A DNA stretch of 63,278 nucleotides. Origin: Eubacteriales bacterium (GTDB taxonomy: Bacteria; Bacillota; Clostridia; Tissierellales; GPF-1). The stretch spans positions 1 to 63,278 of the forward strand of contig DAOUQF010000021.1 in NCBI GenBank assembly GCA_030625815.1, written 5' to 3'. The notes under the pieces are model-generated. The model did not search any database and was not told the DNA's origin. It was given only the letters and a program-made list of their open reading frames with translations. Position numbers and translations under genes: made by a program. Positions 41,912 through 50,970 of this stretch are shown here, piece after piece. Numbering within the stretch: the first letter of the stretch is position 1; every line of letters begins with the position of its first letter.

Positions 41912-43294
41912 CTACTTCCCAATACAAAACTCTTGAAAGACCTGATCCAGCACATCTTCCGTTACAGAATCCCCGCTAATCTCTCCAAGGCTTTGCCACG
42001 CATCCTTCACATCCACTTCGAAGCAATCCACCGGCATCCCGGCCTCAATCGCTTGCAGGGCTTCTTGAATGCTTGCCGATGTCTTTTCCAGCAAATTCTT
42101 GTGCCGGACATTCGAAATCACGGTTTCATGCTGCAAATCAATGCCTCCATGGAAGAATAGATCTTTGATTGCATTCTCAAAGGTTTCCAACCCCTGCTGC
42201 GTAGCCATTGAGGTTTCGATGATCAGCGCGTTGGGAACCTCCTTCGCCATTATTTCCCGGGAAATAACTTCCTTCAAATCGCTCTTGTTCAACAAAATAA
42301 TGGCTTTTCGTTCACTTAACAAGGAGAGTACGCGATGGTCTTCTTCCTCCAATTGACAGGATTTGTCGAAGACTGCAACCAACAGGTCGGCACGTCCCAC
42401 CCAGTCAACCGCTCGATCAACTCCAATTTTCTCAACCTGATCATCAGTGTCCCGAATCCCCGCTGTATCAATCAAGCGCAGGGGAACACCGTGAAGATTT
42501 ACATATTCTTCCAATGCATCGCGAGTCGTTCCCGGCACTTCCGTAACAATCGCACGATTCTCCCTAAGCAGCGCATTCATCAAGGAGGATTTCCCCACAT
42601 TGGGTTTCCCCAAAATCACGGTTTTCACACCATCCCGCAGGATCCTTCCCGTTTCCGCCGTGCTTAATAATCGATCAACCTCTTTTAGCGCCGATTCCAA
42701 GAACCCCTTCATCCGCTGAACGGTGATTGCCTCCGCTTCATTCTCCGGAAAATCAATTGCCACCGTTATGTTGGCCAGCACCTCCAAGAGATCCCTTCGG
42801 ATTCCAGACACCTGTTCAGATAAATTGCCGGATAATTGTTTCAATGAGTTTTGATAGCTCGCATTGGTCTTTGCGGAAATCAATTCCATCACAGCTTCCG
42901 CTTGAGTCAGGTCAAATCGGCCATTCAAAAAAGCTCGTTTGGTGAATTCTCCAGGACCCGCCAGCTCCGCGCCGGATTGAAGACAAAGATGCAAGATTTT
43001 TTTCACGGCAACCATGCCGCCATGACATTGAATCTCAACGACATCTTCTCTCGTATAGGTTTGTGGGGCAGCCATATAAACCGCCAAAGCTTCATCGATC
43101 AATTCCGAAGATTTTGGATCTTCAACTCGACCGAAAACCATCCTCCGGTTGTCTTTACTCCCGATTTTTCTTCCCCGTTGCGGTGAAAAGATCTTGGTTA
43201 GAATCCGCAACGATTCTTCTCCTGAAATGCGCACAATTCCGACCCCCGCCTCACCAGGCGCAGTTGCAATTGCAGCAATGGTTGCTTCTTTCAT
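41912..43294 (-). CDS. mnmE: tRNA modification GTPase MnmE (TrmE)
   Basis: 460 residues. An N-terminal folate-binding domain ([21 protein letters not shown]) and helical domain enclose a G domain with G1 [11 protein letters not shown]3 [10 protein letters not shown] and G4 NKSD, and the protein ends in the catalytic CIGK. It acts with MnmG on tRNA U34. An exact Noc-binding palindrome (42252-42265) is embedded in the coding sequence at the region encoding [11 protein letters not shown], so the codons there serve two purposes. Confidence 0.95.
   Translation of the reverse strand: MKEATIAAIATAPGEAGVGIVRISGEESLRILTKIFSPQRGRKIGSKDNRRMVFGRVEDPKSSELIDEALAVYMAAPQTYTREDVVEIQCHGGMVAVKKILHLCLQSGAELAGPGEFTKRAFLNGRFDLTQAEAVMELISAKTNASYQNSLKQLSGNLSEQVSGIRRDLLEVLANITVAIDFPENEAEAITVQRMKGFLESALKEVDRLLSTAETGRILRDGVKTVILGKPNVGKSSLMNALLRENRAIVTEVPGTTRDALEEYVNLHGVPLRLIDTAGIRDTDDQVEKIGVDRAVDWVGRADLLVAVFDKSCQLEEEDHRVLSLLSERKAIILLNKSDLKEVISREIMAKEVPNALIIETSMATQQGLETFENAIKDLFFHGGIDLQHETVISNVRHKNLLEKTSASIQEALQAIEAGMPVDCFEVDVKDAWQSLGEISGDSVTEDVLDQVFQEFCIGK
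42252..42265. other. Noc-binding site inside mnmE, exact consensus
   Basis: ATTTCCCGGGAAAT, identical to the site at 37379-37392, located within the mnmE coding sequence. Confidence 0.72.
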
Positions 43295-43321
43295 TGTTCT
43301 CCTCGTTTCCTTCCAATTTAC

Positions 43322-43350
43322 GAAAAAAGAAACCCAGCAATCTGGGTTTC
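43322..43350 (-). terminator. Hairpin after jag
   Basis: Stem GAAACCCAG/CTGGGTTTC with a 4-nt loop and six Us on the minus strand. It separates the rpmH-jag unit from mnmE-mnmG-rsmG-noc. Confidence 0.85.
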
Positions 43351-43974
43351 TTATTTGATGTCAATTACAACGCGTCGATAAGGTTCGTCCCCAACGCTGT
43401 ATGTCGAAATACCCTCAAAGGATTGCAAAGCAGAATGAATTATTCGCCTTTCGTATGGATTCATAGGATCCAGCTTTACGCTTCTTCCTCTCCGCACGGC
43501 TTTATTCGCCATTTTATTGGCCAAATCAATTAAGGTTCTTTCCCGTTTTTCACGATAATTTTCCGTGTCCAGCAATACACGAATATATTGATCCCTTTTC
43601 TTGTTCACGATCAAACTCAATAGATATTGAATCGCATCCAAGGTATCGCCACGCTTGCCAATAATCACACCCATATCATCATGATTCTCACCAATGATTT
43701 CAACGTAGAGTTGCCCAGCTTCCCGTTCCACTTCCACTTCAGCTTGAATTTGCATCTGTGCCAATAATTCCGTTAAGAAGCGCTCTGCCATAAAAACAGG
43801 ATCCTTATCGGCGATCACCCGCACCTTTGCTTCTTTTCCGCCTATTCCTAAAAAGCCTTTGCCAGGTTCTTCCAACACTTCCACACTAACGTCTTCCGAC
43901 AATAGATCCAATTCCTCTAAAGCCATTTCAATTGCTTCTTCTACGGTACTACCAGTTTTGATAATTTCTCTCAT
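43351..43974 (-). CDS. khpB: RNA-binding protein KhpB (Jag)
   Basis: 207 residues in three parts: Jag_N (~1-50, MREIIKTGSTVEEAIEMALEEL with EEPGKGFLGIGGKEAKV), KH (~75-140, IIGENHDDMGVIIGKRGDTLDAIQYLLSLIVN) and R3H (~145-207, NYREKRERTLIDLANKMANK). It binds RNA with KhpA and influences cell elongation and division in Firmicutes. The start at 43974 has GCGGAGGACTGCG upstream. The 33 extra upstream codons lie in the end of yidC. Confidence 0.93.
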   Translation of the reverse strand: MREIIKTGSTVEEAIEMALEELDLLSEDVSVEVLEEPGKGFLGIGGKEAKVRVIADKDPVFMAERFLTELLAQMQIQAEVEVEREAGQLYVEIIGENHDDMGVIIGKRGDTLDAIQYLLSLIVNKKRDQYIRVLLDTENYREKRERTLIDLANKMANKAVRRGRSVKLDPMNPYERRIIHSALQSFEGISTYSVGDEPYRRVVIDIK

Positions 43975-44008
43975 CGCAGTCCTCCGCCTTTCGTCGCTTT
44001 CGCAACGT

Positions 44009-44800
44009 TTATTCAGCCTTAGGCTTTCGATATTTTGCGTAGAAGTACTTGTATTGGAATACAGAGAAGACATTGCTGATCGTCCAGTAAATTGTCAAAC
44101 CAACTGAATAGTTCAACGCAAACCAGAAAATCATCAAAGGCATCATAATCATCATGGATCGATTCATGGACTGTGCCATGTCCGCGCCGCCTGATGATGG
44201 TTGTTGTTGCGCTGCCGTCGTCTTACTCATCAAATAAGTTGTAAATGCAGCAACCAACGCCATTACTGGAATTGCAGCTCCGACCAACGGCAGGGAAAGC
44301 CCTCCCATTGAAATACCATTCACAACGCCATCCGCAAATACAAAATTCTCAGCTACACTAATATCTTTCACCCATAAAAACGCATGATTTAATGAATCAT
44401 AGAACGCTTGATTTCCATCAAAAACGTATCGAATGGGATCTCTCATGACCCCAAAATAGGCAATAATAATCGGAAATTGAATCAATAATGGCAAACATCC
44501 GCCAAGGGGGTTTACCCCATGCTCTTTATAAATTTCCGCAGTTTTCACTTGTAATGTTTTTGGATCATCTTTATACTTCTTTTGCAGCTCCTGTAAGTGT
44601 GGTTGAATCTGCTGCATTTCCACCATTGATTTCTGTTGCTTTCCCATCAATGGCACCATCAAGAATTTAAATATAACTGTTGTTATAATAATCGCAATCG
44701 AAAAGGCTGATAAAAAACCAAAATCAAGTCCGATTGCATTGACCGCTGTATAAATAAAATGTAATAGCTTGCCTAAGTAAGTCGCCAGAAAGTTTGTCAT
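44009..44800 (-). CDS. yidC: Membrane protein insertase YidC (Oxa1 family)
   Basis: A 263-residue insertase with five membrane spans. The first conserved span (SIAIIITTVIFKFLMVPLMGKQQKS) carries a lysine where many family members have the substrate-contacting arginine. The coiled cytosolic hairpin (EMQQIQPHLQELQKKYKDDP) and NPLGGCLPLLIQFPIIIAYFGV follow. The end has NYSVGLTIYWTISNVFSVFQ. No lipobox is seen. The C-terminal tail is short and basic (KYRKPKAE). It sits in the rpmH-rnpA-yidD-yidC-jag unit. Confidence 0.95.
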   Translation of the reverse strand: MTNFLATYLGKLLHFIYTAVNAIGLDFGFLSAFSIAIIITTVIFKFLMVPLMGKQQKSMVEMQQIQPHLQELQKKYKDDPKTLQVKTAEIYKEHGVNPLGGCLPLLIQFPIIIAYFGVMRDPIRYVFDGNQAFYDSLNHAFLWVKDISVAENFVFADGVVNGISMGGLSLPLVGAAIPVMALVAAFTTYLMSKTTAAQQQPSSGGADMAQSMNRSMMIMMPLMIFWFALNYSVGLTIYWTISNVFSVFQYKYFYAKYRKPKAE

Positions 44801-44832
44801 ATCGGGTCCCCATTTCTCCTAATTCTCTTATT

Positions 44833-45036
44833 TTAGTGGATCATATCCACCTGATGATACGGGTGACATTTCAATACCCGTCGTATCGCAAGATATGTGC
44901 CTTTAAAAAAACCATATTTCTCATATGCTTGAATCGCATACTGTGAACAAGTCGGGTAGAACCGGCAGTTTTTTCCCAGCATAGGCGATATGAATTTTTG
45001 ATACCCGCGTATCAAAAGAATCGCAATCCATTTCAT
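44833..45036 (-). CDS. yidD: Membrane protein insertion efficiency factor YidD
   Basis: 67 residues. [34 protein letters not shown] contains the paired cysteines and aromatic motif that define YidD, a small amphipathic membrane-associated protein that helps YidC insertion. It lies 4 nt after rnpA and before yidC, the classical order. The C-terminal CHPYHQVD(M) is also typical. Confidence 0.95.
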   Translation of the reverse strand: MKWIAILLIRGYQKFISPMLGKNCRFYPTCSQYAIQAYEKYGFFKGTYLAIRRVLKCHPYHQVDMIH

Positions 45037-45040
45037 TATC

Positions 45041-45379
45041 TCACCGTTTCTTCACCTTTGAAATCCGCATAATATGTTCCATGGCGCTTTCAAGTTCCTT
45101 ATACGATGCGCCATTAGCGTTAGCTCTCACAATAAAAACCAGATCACTGCCTGTCAATTGATCATACTCATTCTGTCTGTAAATCTCTTTCAATACCCGT
45201 TTTAATCGATTTCGCTCAGGTGCATTGCCTACTTTTTTTGAAATAGAAAATCCAACCCGCGCAACATTTTCTCCATTTGGCTTTTGATACAAAACCAAAA
45301 GGCGATTTGCTCGAGACTTTCCTTTTCTATATACCTTCGCAAACTCACGGCTTTTTTTGATCATCAAGATCGTACCCAT
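45041..45379 (-). CDS. rnpA: Ribonuclease P protein component
   Basis: A 112-residue basic protein of RNase [26 protein letters not shown] is followed by [27 protein letters not shown], which contains the RNR motif that binds RNA. The start is uncertain: the first ATG has GGAG about 10 nt upstream, while an internal Met at codon 6 (MIKKSREF) is the more usual family start but has no clear ribosome-binding site. Confidence 0.93.
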   Translation of the reverse strand: MGTILMIKKSREFAKVYRKGKSRANRLLVLYQKPNGENVARVGFSISKKVGNAPERNRLKRVLKEIYRQNEYDQLTGSDLVFIVRANANGASYKELESAMEHIMRISKVKKR

Positions 45380-45430
45380 TGGACATATACTCCATAATCG
45401 AATAAAAAGGCCACTAAAAAGTGACCTTTG

Positions 45431-45565
45431 TTATGCTGTTAATTTTTTTCTGCCTCTTGTTCGTCTTCTTTTAAGAATGTTTCTGCCGCTTTTCGCTGCC
45501 ATTCTTTTACGAAATCCATGCTCTTTAGATCTTTGTCGTTTTTTTGGCTGATAAGTTCTTTTCAT
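45431..45565 (-). CDS. rpmH: 50S ribosomal protein L34
   Basis: 44 residues beginning [20 protein letters not shown], with a highly basic sequence to the end ([18 protein letters not shown]), diagnostic of L34. ACAGGAGGTGCAATA precedes the ATG; upstream in-frame codons belong to the leader. It is the first gene of the leftward origin operon, with a consensus promoter at 45646-45674. Confidence 0.97.
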   Translation of the reverse strand: MKRTYQPKKRQRSKEHGFRKRMAAKSGRNILKRRRTRGRKKLTA

Positions 45566-45645
45566 TATTGCACCTCCTGTCCTAATGCGTATATCATTCA
45601 CGATTAAACGCAAGGCTATCGTCAATTTCGTACCATTACCTGTCT

Positions 45646-45674
45646 ATTATAGAGAATGCTCCATTCGATGTCAA
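45646..45674 (-). promoter_or_regulatory. rpmH operon promoter
   Basis: Minus strand TTGACA (45669-45674) and TATAAT (45646-45651), both perfect, with a 17-bp spacer, suit high ribosomal-protein expression. Confidence 0.88.
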
Positions 45675-45855
45675 GAAATTTCGCTAAATTTAGCGGTTCT
45701 TTCCTATATATATAAATCAGGGAAATTTTTGAAAATAAATAAACGTCCACATTCCCTAGTGGGTGGAGATATAAATAAAAAAGAGAAATACAAAATCATG
45801 GGGATAGTTATCAACAGCACCCCTATCCACAATTTAATTTTCTGTGGATAATCAA

Positions 45856-45884
45856 TTGCGATTCTTCTTAGTTTTTGGTATCAT
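45856..45884 (+). promoter_or_regulatory. Candidate dnaA promoter
   Basis: TTGCGA (45856-45861) and TATCAT (45879-45884) with a 17-bp spacer, just after the first perfect DnaA box. This would give a ~290-nt leader containing two terminator-like hairpins. Confidence 0.4.
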
Positions 45885-45987
45885 AAGAATACGTTGTGGA
45901 TATGTTATCAAGATCTTCCCCATTGTGGTTGATTTGTGGATAAGAGTGTGTATAACTCGATGTTTATCCACATTTTCTATCGTGCGT

Positions 45988-46007
45988 CCCCGTTTTCAGG
46001 GGTTTTT
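45988..46007 (+). terminator. Weak terminator-like hairpin in the dnaA leader
   Basis: CCCC (45988-45991) / GGGG (45999-46002) with a 7-nt loop and five Us. A short stem, so weak. Confidence 0.4.
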
Positions 46008-46106
46008 CTTGTGTACAAATCTATCGCATTGCTTGTTGATATGCAAGATTTTTTTACTAGTACTCGACTCTTATTCACAACCAACAAAGGTTCTTGTGGA
46101 TAGTTT

Positions 46107-46133
46107 CCGACACGCGCTGTCGGGATTTTTTTT
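46107..46133 (+). terminator. Terminator-like hairpin in the dnaA leader
   Basis: CCGACA (46107-46112) / TGTCGG (46118-46123) with a 5-nt loop and eight Us, 51 bp before the dnaA start and between DnaA boxes. It could attenuate dnaA or insulate it from origin-crossing transcripts. Confidence 0.65.
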
Positions 46134-46183
46134 CCGATTTTTTGTGAATAAGAGTGTGGATAAATTGATCAGGAGGATCTCCA

Positions 46184-47509
46184 ATGACTCAACAACTTGA
46201 AGAATTATGGGGCAAAACCCTTAAACTCATCCAAACAGAAGTAACGGATGTTAGTTATAGTACTTGGTTTGAGCCACTATTGCCCTTGCGTGTCGAAAAT
46301 AATCAATTAAAACTCGGCACCAACAATGATTTTGCTAAGAAAATCTTAGAAGATCGTTACCGCCATCTCATTGAAAATGCCTTTAACAAGATCTCTGATC
46401 AAGCATGTGAAGTCGTAATTTCTCTGGCCTCTGAAGACAAGGGTCCTGACTCGCGGCGGCTAAGCGAAGAAAAACCCATTTCCAATAGTACCTTGAATCC
46501 CAAGTATACCTTTGATAAATTTGTCATTGGCAATTCCAATCGATTTGCCCATGCAGCGAGTTTGGCCGTTGCCGAGGCACCCGCTCAAGCCTATAATCCA
46601 CTCTTTATCTATGGCGGTGTCGGTTTGGGGAAAACTCACTTGATGCATGCAATCGGACATTTTATCTTAAAGCAAAATCCCAAGATGACGGTCTATTATG
46701 TATCCAGCGAAGAATTTACCAATGAACTGATCAATGCCATTCAGCATGATAAAAATGAGGAATTTCGAAATAAATTTCGAAACGTTGATGTTCTATTGGT
46801 CGATGATATTCAATTTATTGCCGGAAAAGAACGAACCCAGGAAGAATTTTTCCATACCTTTAACGCGCTTCACCACGCGGATAAACAAATTATCTTATCC
46901 AGTGATCGCCCGCCAAAAGAAATTCCGAAACTGGAAGAACGGATTCGATCTCGCTTCGAATGGGGCTTAATTGCTGATATTCAGGCACCCGATTTGGAGA
47001 CAAGAATTGCGATCCTGAGAAAACGTTCAGAACAAGATCATTTAAAAGTACCATCCAGCGTGTTGAATTTTATCGCAAATCATATTCATTCGAATATTCG
47101 AGAATTGGAAGGCGCCTTGACTCGTGTGGTTGCCTATTCATCCCTTACCAACCGTGAAATGACGGATGAGTTGGCCGAAGAAGCCCTTCGGGATATGATT
47201 TCCAAGAAAACAGCAAAAAAAATAGATACCAATGAGATTAAATCTGTGGTATCAGCTTACTATCATATCCGCATGGAAGATTATAATTCTAAAAAACGAT
47301 CTCGAGCGATCGCATTTCCACGACAAATTGCCATGTATCTGGTTCGCGACCTAACCGATCTCTCTTTACCAAAGATTGGGGAAGAATTCGGCGGCCGTGA
47401 TCATACCACAGTGATTCATGCATGCGATAAGATTTCTCAACTCATAAAAAACGATCAATCCTTCTCCGCGGAGATTGAAACCTTGATCGAAAAGATAAAA
47501 ACACCATAA
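46184..47509 (+). CDS. dnaA: Chromosomal replication initiator protein DnaA
   Basis: A 441-residue AAA+ initiator. Domain I (~1-75, [25 protein letters not shown]) is followed by a short variable domain II. Domain III has Walker [10 protein letters not shown], Walker [11 protein letters not shown] and the sensor/arginine finger region ([13 protein letters not shown]). Domain IV carries the DnaA signature [15 protein letters not shown] that reads DnaA boxes. TCAGGAGGATCTCCA precedes the ATG. DnaA boxes lie on both sides, so initiation and autoregulation are likely coupled. Confidence 0.97.
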   Translation: MTQQLEELWGKTLKLIQTEVTDVSYSTWFEPLLPLRVENNQLKLGTNNDFAKKILEDRYRHLIENAFNKISDQACEVVISLASEDKGPDSRRLSEEKPISNSTLNPKYTFDKFVIGNSNRFAHAASLAVAEAPAQAYNPLFIYGGVGLGKTHLMHAIGHFILKQNPKMTVYYVSSEEFTNELINAIQHDKNEEFRNKFRNVDVLLVDDIQFIAGKERTQEEFFHTFNALHHADKQIILSSDRPPKEIPKLEERIRSRFEWGLIADIQAPDLETRIAILRKRSEQDHLKVPSSVLNFIANHIHSNIRELEGALTRVVAYSSLTNREMTDELAEEALRDMISKKTAKKIDTNEIKSVVSAYYHIRMEDYNSKKRSRAIAFPRQIAMYLVRDLTDLSLPKIGEEFGGRDHTTVIHACDKISQLIKNDQSFSAEIETLIEKIKTP

Positions 47510-47511
47510 CT

Positions 47512-47636
47512 TGTGGATAACATGGAATAGCTTTTACACAGTATGAACATCTTATCCACACCTGTGTTATTGTTTTTTTCTATCGTTCATCCACTTATCC
47601 ACATACTCACAGGCCTTACTACTGTTATTACTCTTT
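47512..47636. other. oriC part 2, dnaA-dnaN: DnaA boxes and unwinding element candidate
   Basis: Three perfect DnaA boxes at 47512-47520, 47552-47560 and 47595-47603 are followed by GGCC and then by triplets TTA CTA CTG TTA TTA CTC TTT (47616-47636). On the complement these read as a string of NAR triplets (TAA TAA CAG TAG TAA), the form of DnaA-trio elements that load DnaA on single strands. AT-rich DNA follows. Another perfect DnaA box is inside dnaN (48010-48018). Confidence 0.65.
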
Positions 47637-47645
47637 ATTTATAAT
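47616..47645 (+). promoter_or_regulatory. Candidate dnaN promoter
   Basis: TTACTA (47616-47621) and TATAAT (47640-47645) with an 18-bp spacer, overlapping the candidate unwinding element. Confidence 0.45.
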
Positions 47646-47668
47646 ACTTATAAGGGGGCGATTCTCCG

Positions 47669-48769
47669 ATGAAATTCATCATTGAACGCAGTCAATTAAT
47701 CAAATCTATTGCTATTGTCCAAAAAGCCATCGCATCTAGAACAACCTTGCCTGTACTGACTGGAATTCTGATTGAAACTGATAAAGAATCCTTGATCTTA
47801 ACAGGAACAGACCTTGAATTAGGCATTAGAACCAAGATCCCTGCAACCATTTATCAAGAAGGTCGAGTGGTTATCAACGCTCGAATTTTTGGGGATATCA
47901 TTCGTAAGCTGCCTGGGGACGAAGTTGAAATTACCATTGAAGACAATTATCATGTGAATATCGTCAGTGATTTTTCAAACTTTACCATTGTCGGGTCACC
48001 CGCAGATGATTATCCACAATTGCCAACATTGGAAAGCTTTCAATCATTTTCGATTCAAACGGATTTGTTGAAAAACATGGTCCGTCAAACGATCTTTGCA
48101 ACTGCCAATGATGAAACACGCCCGATCTTAACAGGAGAATTATTGGAAGTTGAAGGCGGCGAGCTTTCAATGGTTGCCTTAGACGCCTATCGTCTTGCAT
48201 ATAAACATGCTGTTGTCGATACCCAAGATCAAGTAAAAGTAGTCATTCCATCCAAAACCCTGCAAGAAGTCGTGAAAATTCTAGGGGATGATGGGGAACC
48301 TGTTTTAATTCAAGCGTCTTCTCATCATGTACGTTTTGAACTGGAAGAGACGGAAGTGATTTCTCGTGTATTGGATGGTCAATTCTTGAATTATAAGGAT
48401 ATCATTCAAAGTGATCACCGCCTTCGAGTTAAAGTGAATACACGGTTGTTTCGGGATTCCATTGAACGAGCGTCTTTATTGGCCAGGGAATCGCGTAATA
48501 ATTTGGTGAAATTAGATATTTCTGATAAAGGAATGTGGGTTCGTTCCACTTCGGAATTGGGCCATGTCGAAGAGTGTTTGCCCATTGAATTAGAAGGCGA
48601 CGACTTGTTGATTGCATTCAGTACGAAGTATTTACTGGATGGTTTGAAAGTCATCGATCAGGATGAGATTTATATGCATTTTGTTTCCAATGTCAATCCA
48701 GGAATTATTCGTCCTGTGAATGATGACTGGTATACCTACCTGGTTTTGCCAGTTCGAATTGCAGATTAA
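47669..48769 (+). CDS. dnaN: DNA polymerase III beta subunit (sliding clamp)
   Basis: 366 residues. Three clamp domains are evident, starting MKFIIERSQLIKSIAIVQKAI and ending ISNVNPGIIRPVNDDWYTYLVLPVRI-like (the conserved -P-x-R- tail with M-P-M-R changed to LPVRI). It forms a ring dimer that tethers the polymerase to DNA. TTATAAGGGGGCGATTCTCCG lies upstream. Full length, with no anomalies. It is followed by a strong terminator. Confidence 0.97.
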   Translation: MKFIIERSQLIKSIAIVQKAIASRTTLPVLTGILIETDKESLILTGTDLELGIRTKIPATIYQEGRVVINARIFGDIIRKLPGDEVEITIEDNYHVNIVSDFSNFTIVGSPADDYPQLPTLESFQSFSIQTDLLKNMVRQTIFATANDETRPILTGELLEVEGGELSMVALDAYRLAYKHAVVDTQDQVKVVIPSKTLQEVVKILGDDGEPVLIQASSHHVRFELEETEVISRVLDGQFLNYKDIIQSDHRLRVKVNTRLFRDSIERASLLARESRNNLVKLDISDKGMWVRSTSELGHVEECLPIELEGDDLLIAFSTKYLLDGLKVIDQDEIYMHFVSNVNPGIIRPVNDDWYTYLVLPVRIAD

Positions 48770-48775
48770 TCGATT

Positions 48776-48809
48776 CACCGGAATTCATTTGAATTTCGGT
48801 GTTTTTTTT
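48776..48809 (+). terminator. dnaN terminator
   Basis: Stem CACCGGAATTC / GAATTTCGGTG (11 bp with one G-T pair), 4-nt loop, eight Ts. The next gene's GGAGG begins right after the T-run. Confidence 0.85.
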
Positions 48810-48819
48810 GGAGGAGCGT

Positions 48820-49431
48820 ATGGGGAAGGATAAGGAAAGCGCATTTGTATTCTGGGGAAATCGAATCTTTGATTGGATGATTTTAAATTTTCTTTGGATC
48901 CTTACATCAATTATCAGTTTCGGAATCGGTACGGGAGCAGCAACCATGGCTTTATTTTATAGTATTCGCTATGGGATGAAAAAAGATCAGAGATCCCTCT
49001 TAAGGATCTATTGGCAAGGGATAAAAACCTTCTGGAAGCAAGGAACGCTAATCTGGGGGATTCAGATCTTGTTTGTCTTCAGTCTTTTCTTAGCAACTTA
49101 TTATGGTCATATTCTCTTTGGCAACTTTGCAAACTGGATTATTCCTCTGTATGGCGTATTGGCGTTGGAAGTGATTCTTATAGGAATTTATTTCTTTCCC
49201 TTGTGTATTCGACAAAAGGCAAGTGTCAAAGATATTCTGATTCAGAGTTTTCGAGTTGCTCATTCAAATCTGGTTCCTTCACTTCTGTTATTGGGCAGCA
49301 TGGGGATTGCTTTGTTTCTTGTGATTCGAGTGAACCTTTCTTTTCTCTATTTCATACCGAGTATCCTTGCTTGGTGGATTGATTTTTGGGTCAATGAAAG
49401 ACTTGTACCCAAAAATGAACGGGTGGAATAA
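48820..49431 (+). CDS. DUF624 (YesL-like) membrane protein
   Basis: A 203-residue protein with about five membrane spans. NRIFDWMILNFLWILTSIISFGIGTGAATMALFY and the C-terminal LAWWIDFWVNERLV resemble DUF624/YesL-type proteins, often found near carbohydrate uptake genes. The function is unknown. TTTGGAGGAGCGT lies just before the ATG at 48820, in frame with an upstream GTG that was rejected because it is in the terminator. It ends 68 bp before the phosphatase gene. Confidence 0.8.
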   Translation: MGKDKESAFVFWGNRIFDWMILNFLWILTSIISFGIGTGAATMALFYSIRYGMKKDQRSLLRIYWQGIKTFWKQGTLIWGIQILFVFSLFLATYYGHILFGNFANWIIPLYGVLALEVILIGIYFFPLCIRQKASVKDILIQSFRVAHSNLVPSLLLLGSMGIALFLVIRVNLSFLYFIPSILAWWIDFWVNERLVPKNERVE

Positions 49432-49434
49432 GTC

Positions 49435-49465
49435 TTGACTGAAGAAAGAGAGTGTTGTGTATAAT
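49435..49465 (+). promoter_or_regulatory. Promoter candidate of the phosphatase gene
   Basis: TTGACT (49435-49440) and a perfect TATAAT (49460-49465), with a rather long 19-bp spacer. Confidence 0.5.
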
Positions 49466-49499
49466 AAGGGAAAATAGAAATGAGAGGGGACTTGAAAGC

Positions 49500-50147
49500 A
49501 TGATTCAATGTGTAGTTTTTGATTTAGATGGTACCTTGATTAATACCTTGGAGGATTTGAGGGATGCCACCAATGATGTCCTCAAGGAATATGGATATCC
49601 AATCCATGATGTTGCGGCCATAAAAAAAATGGTTGGACATGGCGGATTTAAATTACTGGAACGAGCGCTTCCTGTTGGGAAAAACGGACAAGTTGAAACC
49701 GCGGAAGCGTTTGAAAAATTTAAAGACTATTATGAAAAAAGAATGACGAATAAAACAAAACCTTATGAGGGAATTGAAAACCTGTTTTTAGAATTGGAGA
49801 ATCGTGGAATTTCTATTGCCGTTCATACCAATAAACCGCAAGCAGCGGCAACTGGAATTGTTCGAGCTCTTTTTCCAGATCATTCTTTTGTCGATGTCAT
49901 AGGATACCGTTCAGAAGAAACCAAGAAGCCAGATCCGCACTTCACCCTGGAGATTGCAAAACAGGCAGGGGTTGAACCGGAAAATTGCCTATTTGTCGGA
50001 GATTCCTTAACGGATTATAGGACTGGGAAAAATGCAGGCATGCAGATTGTTTTGGTGACGTGGGGCTATCGGGATCGCGATCACCTCTCACAAAAGAAAG
50101 ACGCAAAGCTGATCGAGCATCCCATGGAATTGATTGATTGTTTATAG
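49500..50147 (+). CDS. HAD hydrolase, phosphoglycolate phosphatase-like
   Basis: 215 residues. Motif I VVFDLDGTLINT, a helical cap (~15-80), motif II VHTNK, motif III lysine in EETKKPDPHF and motif IV VGDSLTDYRTGKNAG are all complete. Class IA cap HADs of this type include phosphoglycolate phosphatase and PpaX. The physiological substrate is not determined by the sequence. The start at 49500 matches the family; 16 upstream codons lie in the leader after the promoter. It ends at a strong terminator. Confidence 0.85.
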   Translation: MIQCVVFDLDGTLINTLEDLRDATNDVLKEYGYPIHDVAAIKKMVGHGGFKLLERALPVGKNGQVETAEAFEKFKDYYEKRMTNKTKPYEGIENLFLELENRGISIAVHTNKPQAAATGIVRALFPDHSFVDVIGYRSEETKKPDPHFTLEIAKQAGVEPENCLFVGDSLTDYRTGKNAGMQIVLVTWGYRDRDHLSQKKDAKLIEHPMELIDCL

Positions 50148-50159
50148 AAAATCGGAGGG

Positions 50160-50195
50160 CTGGAAATCAAGGAAAATGATTTCCAGTCTTTTTTT
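50160..50195 (+). terminator. Terminator of the phosphatase gene
   Basis: Stem CTGGAAATCA/TGATTTCCAG with a 7-nt loop, followed by TC and seven Ts. Confidence 0.88.
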
Positions 50196-50271
50196 GTAGT
50201 CTGGTTTACAGAATCCATTACAAAAGTGTCATAAAATAAAGCTGATCTTAAAATAAGAGGAGGAGAAAACT

Positions 50272-50970
50272 TTGATCAAATTAATTGGAGTACTTATTAT
50301 TGTTATTGGTTTTATTATGAAATTTGACACGATTGCCGTGGTTTTGGTCGCGGGCGTTATTACAGGTCTTGTCGGTGGATTGGGATTTGTAGAGATTCTT
50401 ACAGTAATTGGTGAGGCATTTATCAAAACTCGTTATATGTCATTATTCTTATTGACACTTCCTGTAATCGGAATTCTGGAACGCAGCGGTTTGCGGGAGC
50501 GGGCGGCAGATTTGATACGAAACATGAAATCCGTTACAACGGGCAAGGTTTTAACAACCTATCATGTAATTCGTGAATTGGCAGCGGCGTTTTCTCTTCG
50601 TTTAGGCGGACATGTTCAGTTTATTCGTCCCTTGGTGAATCCCATGGCCTATGGCGCGGCTGAAAAGAATTTTACTGAAGTAGATGAGGAGACGGAAGAT
50701 ATCATCAAGGGTTATTCAGCTGGATCCGAAAACTTGGGCAACTTTTTTGGACAAAATGTATTTGTTGCGGCTGGTGGCGTCTTATTGATTGTTGGTACTT
50801 TGGGAGAATTGGGTGTTGAAGTGACACCGTTTGCGGTATCGAAAGCCTCCATTCCAATTGCAATTATCGCTTTAGTCTATAGCGCGATTCAAAACTATTT
50901 ATTGGATCGTCGAATTGCAAAGAAATTAAATTCAAAAAAATCAGGGAAACCTGCAGCGGAGGTAAAATAA
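50272..50970 (+). CDS. DUF969 membrane protein, putative 5-oxoproline transporter part
   Basis: A 232-residue protein with about six spans and a basic C-terminus. KFDTIAVVLVAGVITGLVGG, TLPVIGILERSGLRERAADLI and VNPMAYGAAEKNF are DUF969 blocks. It is paired with DUF979 in an adjacent gene, as is usual. Such pairs commonly neighbour pcp and are thought to move 5-oxoproline or related acids; the function is inferred from context. The start is TTG (50272) with AGGAGGAGAAAACT directly upstream; no other start is compatible. Confidence 0.85.
   Translation: MIKLIGVLIIVIGFIMKFDTIAVVLVAGVITGLVGGLGFVEILTVIGEAFIKTRYMSLFLLTLPVIGILERSGLRERAADLIRNMKSVTTGKVLTTYHVIRELAAAFSLRLGGHVQFIRPLVNPMAYGAAEKNFTEVDEETEDIIKGYSAGSENLGNFFGQNVFVAAGGVLLIVGTLGELGVEVTPFAVSKASIPIAIIALVYSAIQNYLLDRRIAKKLNSKKSGKPAAEVK

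Larger units (their letters stand above)
45700..46183. other. oriC part 1, upstream of dnaA: DnaA box cluster
   Basis: There are four perfect DnaA boxes (TTATCCACA or its complement) at 45843-45851, 45935-45943, 45964-45972 and 46155-46163. One-mismatch boxes lie at 45808, 45823, 45895, 45947, 46071, 46095 and 46143. AT-rich runs (45700-45780) flank them. Divergent rpmH and dnaA complete the usual Firmicute origin layout. Short ORFs in this ~620-bp gap have no ribosome-binding site or family and are not genes. Confidence 0.92.

Noticed and set aside
45585-46200. Two open frames (88 and 118 codons) in the rpmH-dnaA gap
   Set aside because: They run over DnaA boxes and hairpins, have no ribosome-binding site and are rich in residues encoded by the boxes. 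The gap is oriC.
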